Notes: generated from the letters alone by a model not told the origin. A DNA stretch of 64,000 bases from Planctomycetota bacterium (GCA_029259775.1 JAJDEN010000036.1:54448-118447); one strand, 5' to 3'; positions 1 to 6,746 are shown, numbered from the stretch's first letter. Program-made: numbers and translations.

Positions 1-39
1 AACGACGACGACGGCGACACGCTTCACGATGCCGTCCAT
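1..39 (-). CDS. Partial gene start, paralogue of the HEAT gene at 1587-2093
   Basis: Reading leftwards from an ATG at 39, the frame gives MDGIVKRVAVVVV and then leaves the window. The start, its AGGTG Shine-Dalgarno 4 nt upstream and the flanking 28 bp are identical to the copy at 2634-2688 and nearly identical to the start of the HEAT gene at 2093. By analogy with that gene (MDGIAMRV followed by a hydrophobic helix) this is probably the signal-anchor start of a related small membrane protein. Only 13 codons are visible, so the function cannot be judged. Confidence 0.4.
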   Translation of the reverse strand, partial: MDGIVKRVAVVVV

Positions 40-67
40 CTTGCACCTGCGGCGCGGGCGGGGCAAC
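13..67. repeat. 55-bp direct repeat, copy 1
   Basis: Identical to 2634-2688 over 55 bp; 13-56 also matches 2067-2110 with four mismatches in 44 bp. Each copy carries, on the minus strand, a GC-rich leader, an SD-like AGGTG or AGGCG and an ATG opening M-D-G-I. Confidence 0.85.
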
Positions 68-171
68 GAGCAGCCTCTCGTCGAGGTCCGTCGTGCGCCG
101 GGAGGTGCGGATGCGCACGAGGCGCATCCGCCGCCAGCACCGGCGTGGTGCGGGAAGAGTCGCCCTCGGAG

Positions 172-204
172 GTAAGCCATTGACTTACTACGTCAATGGC
201 TTAC
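172..204. promoter_or_regulatory. Operator-like 13-bp inverted repeat of the toxin-antitoxin operon
   Basis: GTAAGCCATTGAC (172-184) and GTCAATGGCTTAC (192-204) are perfect inverted arms with a 7-bp spacer. The repeat lies between and over the -35 and -10 boxes of the brnT promoter, the position expected for autorepression by an antitoxin or toxin-antitoxin complex. Confidence 0.7.
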
Positions 205-207
205 AAT
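180..207 (+). promoter_or_regulatory. Promoter of the brnT-xre operon
   Basis: -35 TTGACT (180-185) and -10 TACAAT (202-207) are 16 bp apart. Transcription would begin about 6-7 nt after 207, that is at or next to the GTG at 214, so the toxin mRNA is probably leaderless. Confidence 0.6.
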
Positions 208-213
208 CGCGCC

Positions 214-510
214 GTGAAGATCGAATGGGATCCCGCGAAGAACGCCGAGAACCAGATCAAGCACGGCGTCTCCTTCGAGGAGGCGTCGGTCCTGTTCACC
301 TCGGAGCGGGACTTCCTGGAGATCTTCGATGAAGCGCACTCCGAAGACGAAGAGCGGCTGATCGCCATCGGCCTCCTACGCAGGGGTGTGATCGTCATCG
401 TCTGGACAGAACGACACGAGGACACCATCAGGATCATCAGCGCCCGCTGGGCGACCGGCCGTGAACGCTTGCTGTACGCAAAGCGCATGGAGCATGACCA
501 TGACCAATGA
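214..510 (+). CDS. brnT: BrnT family type II toxin
   Basis: About 98 aa. From GTG 214 the protein opens V/M-K-I-E-W-D-P-A-K, followed by N-x-x-K-H-G-V-S-F-E-E-A, the N-terminal signature of BrnT ribonuclease toxins (RelE-like fold); the C-terminal part has the usual R-I-I-S-A-R. An ATG at 196 is in frame but lies inside the operator arm and upstream of the -10 box, so GTG 214 is preferred. There is no Shine-Dalgarno, consistent with a leaderless message. BrnT toxins cleave RNA and are neutralised by the adjacent antitoxin; here the partner is an XRE protein rather than the ribbon-helix-helix BrnA. The gene overlaps the partner by 11 nt. Confidence 0.85.
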   Translation: MKIEWDPAKNAENQIKHGVSFEEASVLFTSERDFLEIFDEAHSEDEERLIAIGLLRRGVIVIVWTERHEDTIRIISARWATGRERLLYAKRMEHDHDQ

Positions 511-817
511 CAACCGCGAACTGACAGACGACGACTTCGCAAGTGCGATGCCCGCTCGCCTCCGGCGCCGACTGATGAAGGGCAAGTTCGAGACGGGCAA
601 GGACATCGCCGCGCTACGGCGATTCGTGCGCCTGACGCAGGTCAAGTTCGCCGAAGCCATGGGCATCAGCGTTCACACGCTTCGGAACTGGGAGCAGGAC
701 CGACGCAGGCCCGAAGGTCCGGCTCTCGCCCTCCTCCGCATCGCCGCCCGGCATCCGAGGATCTTGCGAGAGAACCTGGCGAGTACCGCACCGGGTAATA
801 GTGCATCACAATTGTGA
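500..817 (+). CDS. XRE-family helix-turn-helix antitoxin
   Basis: 105 aa. Residues around 45-75 (L-T-Q-V-K-F-A-E-A-M-G-I-S, then T-L-R-N-W-E-Q) form a classic XRE helix-turn-helix, preceded by M-K-G-K-F-E-T-G as in HigA/NadS-like antitoxins. The ATG at 500 has GGAG 7 nt upstream; an ATG at 494 is only 1 nt from it. The start lies within the end of brnT, so the pair is translationally coupled. It probably binds the inverted repeat at 172-204. The last residues (S-T-A-P-G-N-S-A-S-Q-L) are encoded inside the palindromic element at 791-880, so the native C-terminus may have been replaced. Confidence 0.85.
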   Translation: MTNDNRELTDDDFASAMPARLRRRLMKGKFETGKDIAALRRFVRLTQVKFAEAMGISVHTLRNWEQDRRRPEGPALALLRIAARHPRILRENLASTAPGNSASQL

Positions 818-880
818 CCGATCCGTGCCAGGTGATCACCTGACCCGAATCGGTCGACATATCGATGCACTTTCACCCGG
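791..880. repeat. 90-bp near-palindrome, probable mobile-element end
   Basis: The 17-bp ends (791-807 and 864-880) are inverted repeats with two mismatches. Inside them are GACCGAT (816-822) with ATCGGTC (849-855), and a perfect 14-bp palindrome CAGGTGATCACCTG at 829-842. It sits between the antitoxin and the truncated IS3 remnant. Repeats of the GTGATCACCTGACC type are familiar from ends of some IS21-like elements, but that link is from memory and unverified. Confidence 0.6.
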
Positions 881-893
881 TTCAGTACCACTG

Positions 894-1205
894 AGATGCC
901 GTTCTCACGCATCAAGCGTGCAATCCGGTTCACGCCGACAGGCCGCTTGCGCGAGCGCAGCTCGGCATGCACACGCGGGCTTCCGTACGTGCCGCGGCTC
1001 TGCTGGTGGATCTCACGGATCTCCCGCACGAGCTGCTGGTTCTCAACTCGACGCCGCGACGGCGGCCTCGTGCGCCAGGCATGGAAGCCGCTGGGCGAGA
1101 CGCCCAGCAGCTTGCACATGAAGCGAATGGGAAGGTCGGCCTTCTCCGCCTCGATCAGCTCGAAGGCTTCGAGCTTTCCTCCCTGGCGAAGAAGGCTGCT
1201 GCTTT
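894..1205 (-). pseudogene. IS3-family transposase OrfB, N-terminal fragment
   Basis: In the frame reached by -1 slippage, the sequence reads G-K-L-E-A-F-E-L-I-E-A-E-K-A-D-L-P-I-R-F-M-C and then the HTH_21 domain (S-R-G-T-Y-G-S-P-R-V-H and R-I-A-R-L-M-R-E-N-G-I). After that the reading frame runs into unrelated sequence. The rve/DDE catalytic domain, about 150 residues in intact OrfB, is absent. Confidence 0.8.
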
Positions 1206-1463
1206 TTTCAGGAAGTCCCGCTCCATGCGTACGCGTTTGAGATCGCGCTTCAAGCGCTGGATCTCCTTCTTCTCGGCCGTGGTGAGCGCGTCAGGCGGTC
1301 CCTCGCCGGCATCGACCTTGGCCTGCCTCACCCAGTTCCTGAGCACGTTCGGGTGCAGATCCAGATCCCGGGCGACCTTCGACAGGTTGCCCACCTCCTT
1401 GACCAGTTTCACCGCCTCGGACTTCTGCTGGGCCGTGAACTCGCGCCTCTTCCTCTGAGCCAT
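1155..1463 (-). CDS. IS3-family transposase OrfA
   Basis: 102 aa. Residues 1-55 form an HTH (Q-K-S-E-A-V-K-L-V-K then L-H-P-N-V-L-R-N-W) and residues 65-92 a leucine-zipper helix (E-I-Q-R-L-K-R-D-L-K-R-V-R-M-E-R-D-F-L-K-K), the normal OrfA layout. In full elements a -1 frameshift at the A-AAA-AAG site fuses it to OrfB, and that site is preserved here at 1202-1208. Because OrfB is truncated, any fusion product would be inactive; a lone OrfA can act as a repressor. Confidence 0.85.
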   Translation of the reverse strand: MAQRKRREFTAQQKSEAVKLVKEVGNLSKVARDLDLHPNVLRNWVRQAKVDAGEGPPDALTTAEKKEIQRLKRDLKRVRMERDFLKKAAAFFAREESSKPSS

Positions 1464-1586
1464 CTGACTCCTCCTCGGACAGTATCGCCCTTATCCGAGG
1501 TGTCCACCAGACCGGGGGAAGGTCACAATCACCGCCAGCCCGGGCATGTTGCGGCACGCTGTTGCGAACGTGGAGAGTGCCCCCAC

Positions 1587-2093
1587 CTAGTCAATCCGCT
1601 TCGCTATCTGCTCCAAGGCGGCATCTACAGCCTTGTCGAGGTGGTATCCACCAGGGCGGTCTGCGCGGGCCGACCGGAGAGCCAGGATCGTCTCTTCGTC
1701 GCTCGCCCTAGCAAGCCGCCCCAGCATGATCACGGAGTACCGCATGATCCACGGCTGGTCGCGGCGCAAGTTCGATCGCAGCGTGGGAACAGCGATCTCT
1801 CCGACCTCCTCCAGGGCCGCCGCCGCTGGCCCGTAGATATCCACTCTCGGCCCAGCCGCGAGGGCATGCACGAGCGCCTCACGTTCCGCCTCTCCGCCCT
1901 GTCGCTTGGCAAACGGAACGATCAACTCGATCGCGTCGTTCAGGTCCGGCTCCCTGGCGCGGACGTACGCCGCGAGTTCCTCTCCCGTCATCTGCGTGAG
2001 GTGGGCCGGAGGACGATCCAGAAGGTACAGAGCGCCACCCACCCCAACAGCCAGCAAGACGGCAATGGCGACACGCATCGCGATGCCGTCCAT
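1587..2093 (-). CDS. Small membrane-anchored HEAT-repeat protein
   Basis: 168 aa from ATG 2093 (MDGIAMRVAIAV). Residues 7-25 form a single hydrophobic helix (signal peptide or anchor), followed by helical repeats such as G-P-A-A-A-A-L-E-E-V-G-E-I-A-V-P-T-L, a HEAT/PBS-like signature. The start is chosen because the same leader plus SD plus M-D-G-I cassette is conserved at 13-67 and 2634-2688; a second ATG at 2078 is possible. The frame stays open upstream to 2567, so a longer fused product cannot be ruled out. Likely a protein-protein interaction module at the membrane; no specific partner is evident. Confidence 0.6.
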   Translation of the reverse strand: MDGIAMRVAIAVLLAVGVGGALYLLDRPPAHLTQMTGEELAAYVRAREPDLNDAIELIVPFAKRQGGEAEREALVHALAAGPRVDIYGPAAAALEEVGEIAVPTLRSNLRRDQPWIMRYSVIMLGRLARASDEETILALRSARADRPGGYHLDKAVDAALEQIAKRID

Positions 2094-2110
2094 CTTGCGC
2101 CTGGGGCGCG
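2067..2110. repeat. Diverged copy 2 of the 5-prime gene cassette repeat
   Basis: 40 of 44 bases match copies 1 and 3. It carries the ATG at 2093 (minus) of the HEAT gene. The SD is AGGCG here rather than AGGTG. Confidence 0.75.
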
Positions 2111-2567
2111 CTGCCCGGGTGCTTCTTCGTTCTCTTCGTGGATCATGGGGTGCGCATCGTCCGCATCTCGACGCAGCCCAAGTGCCTCCAAGGTCGTCCA
2201 GGATCTCCACAGAACAGGTGAACGGCGAACCCCTCCCATGCGACGGCGGCGCGGGACTGGGGCCTGAGGTGTCGAACTGGACAACGATCCGTGCACCCTT
2301 GACCCGGGACACATCAATCCCGGCGCTCTGCAACTGGGCGTTCATCAGGAGGCTGTAGTCGCGTGCGACTCTGGCCAGGACGCCATGTCCTGACACGCTT
2401 GGATCAGGTGTGGCCGCGAGGTCGATCACGACGGACGCCTGACCAAGGTGTCCTGCGAGTAGACACAGTTTGCCAATGCCCCAGTAGCCATCGATATCGT
2501 TGTTTCTACTCACGAACGAGCCGAGTACTCCGCCCGCGATACCCTTCAGCGCTCTTCGTCGCGGCAT
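2094..2567 (-). CDS. Hypothetical protein, in frame with the downstream HEAT gene
   Basis: From ATG 2567 (MPRRRALKGIAGG) the frame gives a coherent segment of about 140 aa containing V-V-I-D-L, S-L-L-M-N-A-Q-L-Q-S-A-G-I-D and C-S-V-E-I-L-D-D-L-G-G-T-W. It then becomes Arg-rich and runs without a stop into the HEAT gene at 2093. I do not recognise the family. Either this is the N-terminal half of one 326-aa protein with an internal membrane helix, or the original stop codon was lost when the repeat cassette joined the two genes. The low-complexity end near 2100-2170 favours the second view. No clear Shine-Dalgarno. Confidence 0.4.
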
Positions 2568-2579
2568 GTGCTTCCCACG

Positions 2580-2660
2580 TCATCCCCGAGGCGCATCCCA
2601 GCGACCGCCCTCCATGAGTGCCCGCCTCCCGGTGGCGACACGCTTCACGATGCCGTCCAT
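2580..2660 (-). pseudogene. 26-codon gene-start fragment in repeat copy 3
   Basis: ATG 2660 opens M-D-G-I-V-K-R-V-A-T-G and stops at 2580. It has the same leader and SD as the partial gene at 1-39 and the HEAT gene at 2093. It ends 13 nt before the start at 2567, so it is either a decayed paralogue start or an upstream leader ORF for that gene. Confidence 0.45.
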
Positions 2661-2688
2661 CTTGCACCTGCGGCGCGGGCGGGGCAAC
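2634..2688. repeat. 55-bp direct repeat, copy 3
   Basis: Exact copy of 13-67 at an offset of 2621 bp. It opens a 26-codon minus-strand frame (2580-2660) that stops 13 nt before the start of the next minus-strand ORF at 2567. Confidence 0.85.
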
Positions 2689-2783
2689 AGCGCGTCACCC
2701 ACCGCACGTAGCCGGTGAGCATGCAAACGGGAAGCAAGCCATCGCACCTGCGGGTAGGCTCCAAGAGGAAGCATGGAGGTGGT

Positions 2784-3512
2784 ATGCGAACAGGAACATT
2801 GGTGCTCATCATCCTGCTGGGGAGTGCTCTCGCGCCTGGAACTGCCCCTACGGGCATGGCCGAAGAGAAGGAGAAGCAACTGAAGCCACCGTCCGCTTGG
2901 GACTGGGAACTGCTCAAGCCCATTGCCCATGCAGAGGCAACCTGGCGCAAGCGAGCCGTCCGCATCGAGCGCGTCCGCGTCTTCCCGCGTCAACTGGTAC
3001 TGACCCTCCGGGCTCCGGCTAGGGCGGATCTTGACTGGGCCCTGCTGGCTCTCGCCACACGCCCCCTGTTGAAACCCCGCATCGCCTCGTCTGGGCGTTG
3101 GGCTGCCCTGTGTCAGCCAACCAAGGATGGCAAGTGGTACGAGGTTGACGTGTTGATCGACGCTCAGCAGTTCAAGCCGCCGGGAGCCCGAGTGATACCA
3201 CCGAGTCTCCGTACCAAGCGCCCGAGTGACTACCTAGCGGAGAAGGTGAAGCGCTCGGCCAGGTACGTAGACATGCATGCGAAGACGCAGGAGAGTTCTG
3301 TCCGCCGTATCGAGGGGGAGTCCTTCGAGTCCGCAGTGCTCACATGCAAGCCGTCTACCGCAGGGCAGTTCACCAAACTCCTCTACAACCTTGCCTCCTG
3401 GGGCGACATCTTCATCGCAACCGCACGCTGGGATAGAAAGAGGGACGGCAAGGAAGCCAGCGACCTCATCGGCCCTTCGATCGTCGAGGTCCTGAAGTTC
3501 AAGTCGGAGTAG
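2784..3512 (+). CDS. Secreted protein of unknown function
   Basis: 242 aa. ATG 2784 has GGAGGT 3 nt upstream (2775-2780), better than the upstream ATGs at 2715 and 2721. Residues 1-26 are a signal peptide (M-R-T-G-T-L-V-L-I-I-L-L-G-S-A-L-A). The mature protein has a basic stretch around V-R-I-E-R-V-R-V-F-P-R and a C-terminal part with K-L-L-Y-N-L-A-S-W-G-D-I-F-I-A-T-A-R-W. No motif I can assign. Base use is slightly less GC-rich than the core genes, in keeping with the accessory surroundings. It is alone on its strand. Confidence 0.7.
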   Translation: MRTGTLVLIILLGSALAPGTAPTGMAEEKEKQLKPPSAWDWELLKPIAHAEATWRKRAVRIERVRVFPRQLVLTLRAPARADLDWALLALATRPLLKPRIASSGRWAALCQPTKDGKWYEVDVLIDAQQFKPPGARVIPPSLRTKRPSDYLAEKVKRSARYVDMHAKTQESSVRRIEGESFESAVLTCKPSTAGQFTKLLYNLASWGDIFIATARWDRKRDGKEASDLIGPSIVEVLKFKSE

Positions 3513-3856
3513 GAGCGCCACGACCACCTGGCCAGTGAGCATGCCAACGCATGGTCCGCTGCTGTCCTCGGGTGTCCGTCGAGCGTGGCGCAGCCGGAGC
3601 GCGCCGACTACTCACGACAGCCGCTACGCCCGGACAATCGCGGCCTACGTGGGCCAGCAGCGGCGTCCGCAACAGCTTGCAGGGGGGTAGGTCGAGATGT
3701 TGGCGCAGCCAACTCGAGACCGGAGGGGGGCGGCGGCAGCCCCCCTCGTCATGGGGGCGGAGGCGCCGCAGCAGCGCAGAGCGCTGCGAGGACAGCGAAC
3801 GCGCAGCGTTCGCGTGCGGCGCAGGCAGCGCCTGCGCTGCTCGCCGCAGCGAAGTA
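3513..3856. other. 344-bp non-coding gap with a hairpin cluster
   Basis: No credible gene. The right half (3723-3837) holds four stem-loops described separately; the left half shows nothing recognisable. Confidence 0.6.
3723..3837. repeat. Four consecutive short stem-loops next to tRNA-Thr
   Basis: GAGGGGGG/CCCCCCTC (3723-3730/3740-3747), GCAGCGC-AGA-GCGCTGC (3771-3787), GCGAACGC-GCA-GCGTTCGC (3795-3813) and GCGCAGGC-AGC-GCCTGCGC (3819-3837). The last three have 3-nt loops and are spaced 24 bp apart. They lie just past the 3-prime end of the tRNA. No U tract follows, so they are not standard intrinsic terminators. Confidence 0.7.
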
Positions 3857-3931
3857 TGGAGCCCCGGGACGGATTTGAACCGTCGACCCCAGCTTTACGA
3901 AAGCTGTGCTCTGCCACTGAGCTACCAGGGC
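3857..3931 (-). tRNA. tRNA-Thr(CGT)
   Basis: 75 nt on the minus strand with encoded CCA. Acceptor GCCCTGG pairs with CCGGGGC (one T-G pair). The D loop contains AGCTCAGTGGCAGAGC, the anticodon stem-loop is CAGCT-TTCGTAA-AGCTG with anticodon CGT (plus-strand 3897-3899), and the T arm has GGTTCAAATCC. All cloverleaf helices form. It reads the ACG codon. Confidence 0.97.
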
Positions 3932-3948
3932 GTGCTCGTGCGGGGGAG

Positions 3949-3976
3949 AAGGTAGTCCAGACGCGGCCGGAGTCAA
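3949..3976 (-). promoter_or_regulatory. Promoter of tRNA-Thr
   Basis: Minus strand: -35 TTGACT (3976-3971), 16-bp spacer, -10 TACCTT (3954-3949). Transcription would begin about 10 nt before the tRNA. Confidence 0.45.
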
Positions 3977-4014
3977 TCCACAAGCGGTGCTATAGTGCTT
4001 GAGAGGCCGATTTC

Positions 4015-5643
4015 ATGCGGGTCGCGACGGTAACCACGATGAGCTGCCCCCGGTGTGGGGTCCCCGTCCAGGGCGACTACAAATACTGCCCGGAGTGCGC
4101 CTGCCGCCTCCGTCCGGGCTCCGCAGCCGCCGGAGCCCCCGCCACCGGGTCGCCCCGGGGCACGCTCGTGCTCGCCCTGATCGCCACCGGGCTGCTCGGC
4201 GCCGGGATCTTCGTCGGCAGCCGCGTGCTCGGCGATACGCCGCCGGTCAAGCCCCCCATCCCAACGACGCGCGAGTTCCTCACGGTCGACGACATCCAGG
4301 AGCACTTGGTCTCGGTGCCGGAGGGCGTGGCGCTGTGGCAGCCCGAGACCGTCTGGGAAGCGCCCCCCGACGACGAGGCGGACGACACCATGCTGCGCCT
4401 GCTGCCGCGCGGCGCGCTCGCGGCCTTCGCAAGCGACGCAGCCCGCACACCCGGCCGCCTCAGTCGTTGGTCTGGCCTGCTCAAGCTGTTCTACGCACGC
4501 ACGCGCGACGTCATGCGGGAGAAGCTGCGCCATGTGCCCATCCGCACGCGGCCGTTCCTCATGACACGCCACGAGATCACGCGCGGCCAGTGGGCAGAGT
4601 TCCTGCGCGCCGTGGAGCGCGATCCGAAGCTCCTCCTGCGCGATCCCTGGGTGGAGGGCTACTGGCGACCGAAGGAACGCTACGAGTGGGCCGTCAACTA
4701 CCGGACCGACTGGTGGGGCGCCGTCGTGGAACGCATGCGGCGTCGCTTCGTGCTCGCCTACACACCCCCCCAGGAACCCGACAACCCCGACGAGCGGGAA
4801 GAGAGTCCGCCCGATCCCGACGGCGACCTCGTCGATCCCGACGGCAACCCCGTCGATCCCGACGCGGGCCCGGATCCGGACGCGGTCGTCGACCCGACCA
4901 ACATCGAGATCGATTTCCCCGTGTGGCCCACGCCGGACTTCGTCAAGGCCGAAGACTTCGGCGCCATGAGCAACGCGGACGCGGTGAAGCTCCTCTACCC
5001 CGCCGACTGGGTGCGCATGGACGAGAGCGGGGCCCTCTACTGGGTGCTCGAAGCGGGCACGGAAGATCTGCCCGTCACCGACATCTCCTGGTGGGACGCA
5101 CAGCTCTTCGTCGTCTGGGCGCGCCAGCGCCTGGGCATCGGCAGCCTGCGCATCCCGAACTACGCCGAGTGGGTGCGCGCGTACCACGGCAACCACCCCA
5201 AGAAGCCCGCCGACGACTTCGACCCCATCGGCGACGCCGGCTGGCCGTGGCCGTGGGGCGACGACATCGATGCGCACGGTTGCAACAACGAGGGGCACTC
5301 CTGGAACACCCCCACACCCGAGATCCGCAGCGTCCGCCGCCGCTACGGCTGGCATGACGGCACGACCGTCGACGGCGCACTCAGCATGGCCGGCAACGCG
5401 GCCGAGTGGACGCGTGGCTGGGTGGCCAGCGCGCGCGAGGGCGGAAGCGACTACTACGTGCTGAAGGACTGGGCCGAGGAAAGCAAGGCGAGCCACGCCT
5501 CCGCGTGTGGCGGCTCCTACCTCGATGGCCTGGACGACTGCAGCGTCGATGGCCGCGTCCTGCTCCGCAAGACGGAGCGCCGGATCGAAGTGGGCTTCCG
5601 CCTCGTCTTCGACGCCACGCCTGGGATGAGCGGCGGCCGATGA
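4015..5643 (+). CDS. Zinc-ribbon, membrane-anchored FGE/SUMF1-domain protein
   Basis: 542 aa. An N-terminal zinc ribbon (C11-P-R-C14 and C25-P-E-C28) is followed by a transmembrane helix at about 49-71 and a formylglycine-generating-enzyme fold from about 175 to 535. Fold markers include M-T-R-H-E-I-T-R-G-Q-W (183-193), W-P-W-G (412-415), M-A-G-N-A-A-E-W (458-465), C-G-G-S-Y (498-502) and G-F-R-L-V (527-531). The fold is interrupted near 255-295 by an acidic D-P-D-G repeat that looks calcium-binding. The paired catalytic cysteines of true sulfatase-modifying enzymes are not apparent, so a structural or sensory role is more likely. A -10 box TATAGT at 3991 and GAGAGG before the ATG suggest its own promoter. 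It overlaps the next gene by 4 nt. Confidence 0.8.
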   Translation: MRVATVTTMSCPRCGVPVQGDYKYCPECACRLRPGSAAAGAPATGSPRGTLVLALIATGLLGAGIFVGSRVLGDTPPVKPPIPTTREFLTVDDIQEHLVSVPEGVALWQPETVWEAPPDDEADDTMLRLLPRGALAAFASDAARTPGRLSRWSGLLKLFYARTRDVMREKLRHVPIRTRPFLMTRHEITRGQWAEFLRAVERDPKLLLRDPWVEGYWRPKERYEWAVNYRTDWWGAVVERMRRRFVLAYTPPQEPDNPDEREESPPDPDGDLVDPDGNPVDPDAGPDPDAVVDPTNIEIDFPVWPTPDFVKAEDFGAMSNADAVKLLYPADWVRMDESGALYWVLEAGTEDLPVTDISWWDAQLFVVWARQRLGIGSLRIPNYAEWVRAYHGNHPKKPADDFDPIGDAGWPWPWGDDIDAHGCNNEGHSWNTPTPEIRSVRRRYGWHDGTTVDGALSMAGNAAEWTRGWVASAREGGSDYYVLKDWAEESKASHASACGGSYLDGLDDCSVDGRVLLRKTERRIEVGFRLVFDATPGMSGGR

Positions 5644-6497
5644 GCTCCCGCGCCGGCCGCTTCGTCCTCGGCCTGGGCCTCCTCGCGGCCGCAGCGCTCG
5701 TCTACTGGGCGCTGGAGGACGGCGGCGGCGACGAAGGCTTCGACCTGGACCGCGACGAGCTCCCGCGCGAGGCCGATGCCGCCCCGCCCGGCGAGGCGCC
5801 GGATGCCCAGCCTCCCAAGCAGGCTCCGCCCGCCCCCGCGCCCGAAGGCGACCTCGTGCCACGGGTGCTGCCGCCGGACGCCGCGATCGAGGATGTCCGC
5901 GACGCGCTGACGCTCACGGGCCCGAAGCGTACGCGTGAGGTGCAGGCCGCCTACGACGCCATCGTGCGGATCGCCGACGACGCGCCCGGCGTGCGCCAGG
6001 GCCTGCAGCGCTACCTGGCCCGGGTGGAGTCGCCGCTGGCGCGCGGCATCGTGCTCGCCGGTCTCGGCAGCGACCGCGCGCCTGCCAACATCACGTGGCT
6101 CAGCCAGCGCCTCGTGACGGCCACGACGGCGCCGGAACGCATCGGCGCGCTGCATGGCCTCGCGTTCGGCACAAGCGAGTTCGCGCAGACGTCGGAGACG
6201 CTCGCCGGCATCAAGATGCCTGTGGGACATCTGCCGCCGGGACGCGAGGCGCGCAAGGCGGTCGGGACGTTCTTGGATGGCAAACATGGCGCAGCGGCGA
6301 CGGACGCGAACGCGGTCGTGCTGCTGAACGTCTCGGAGCAGGTCGACTACGCCGCGCTCCTCGTGGTGGGCGGTACGCGGACGTGCGCGTTCTTCGATGC
6401 GGCGCCCGCGAAGGTGCGCGACCTGCTGCGGCGCGGCGCGTTGCGGCACGATGCGTTGCCGGGCGCGGTGCGGCGGGTGTTGGAAGCCGCGAAGTAG
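5640..6497 (+). CDS. Membrane-anchored HEAT-like protein
   Basis: 285 aa from ATG 5640, which overlaps the stop of the SUMF1 gene (ATGA). A signal anchor (residues 8-24) is followed by an Asp/Glu/Pro-rich linker to about 75. An all-helical region then resembles degenerate HEAT repeats (A-Y-D-A-I-V-R-I-A-D-D-A-P-G-V and L-A-R-G-I-V-L-A-G-L-G). No catalytic motif. Translational coupling suggests it works with the SUMF1-domain protein at the membrane. Confidence 0.7.
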   Translation: MSSRAGRFVLGLGLLAAAALVYWALEDGGGDEGFDLDRDELPREADAAPPGEAPDAQPPKQAPPAPAPEGDLVPRVLPPDAAIEDVRDALTLTGPKRTREVQAAYDAIVRIADDAPGVRQGLQRYLARVESPLARGIVLAGLGSDRAPANITWLSQRLVTATTAPERIGALHGLAFGTSEFAQTSETLAGIKMPVGHLPPGREARKAVGTFLDGKHGAAATDANAVVLLNVSEQVDYAALLVVGGTRTCAFFDAAPAKVRDLLRRGALRHDALPGAVRRVLEAAK

Positions 6498-6539
6498 ACG
6501 GTGCGCGGGTCCTCTGCGGTCTCGCGGGTCCTCGGCGGA

Positions 6540-6746
6540 CTAACGCCCGGCGAGGAACTCCTTGGAGCGGACGCGGACGCTGGCCGAGGCGCGGAGATCA
6601 CCGCCGCCGGCCGTCGTGCCCTTGCGCGCGAGGATGCGACGAAGCTTCTTGTCCCAGACGACCTGGACGCAGTCGGACATGTACGGGCAATCCCGTGTCC
6701 GGCAGACGTACGTCTCCGATCCGAAACAGTCTTTCTTCTTAGACAT
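6540..6746 (-). CDS. Small four-cysteine protein
   Basis: 68 aa from ATG 6746, with GGGGAC shortly upstream. Cysteines at 7, 15, 20 and 26 (D-C-F-G, V-C-R-T-R-D-C-P-Y, S-D-C) could bind zinc or an Fe-S cluster. The rest is basic and lacks a hydrophobic segment, so the protein is probably cytoplasmic. I do not know the family. The frame stays open 17 codons further upstream to 6797, but those residues are Arg/Gly-rich and look non-coding. Confidence 0.55.
   Translation of the reverse strand: MSKKKDCFGSETYVCRTRDCPYMSDCVQVVWDKKLRRILARKGTTAGGGDLRASASVRVRSKEFLAGR

Larger units (their letters stand above)
890..1525 (-). mobile_element. Truncated IS3-family insertion sequence
   Basis: Contains an intact OrfA, an A-AAA-AAG slippery heptamer (1208 to 1202 on the minus strand) and only the N-terminal HTH_21 part of OrfB. 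The upstream end is probably at 1525, where the minus strand begins TGACCTTCCCCC, a typical IS3 terminus beginning TG. Homology stops near 890 and the DDE integrase core and the other inverted repeat are missing, so the copy cannot move by itself. Confidence 0.8.

Noticed and set aside
196..213. ATG 196 as the brnT start
   Set aside because: It lies inside the operator arm and upstream of the -10 box, so it would not be in the transcript from the recognised promoter.
3973..5862. 629-codon minus-strand frame opposite the SUMF1 gene
   Set aside because: Arg/Gly/Ala-rich shadow; the plus strand has zinc-ribbon and FGE motifs.
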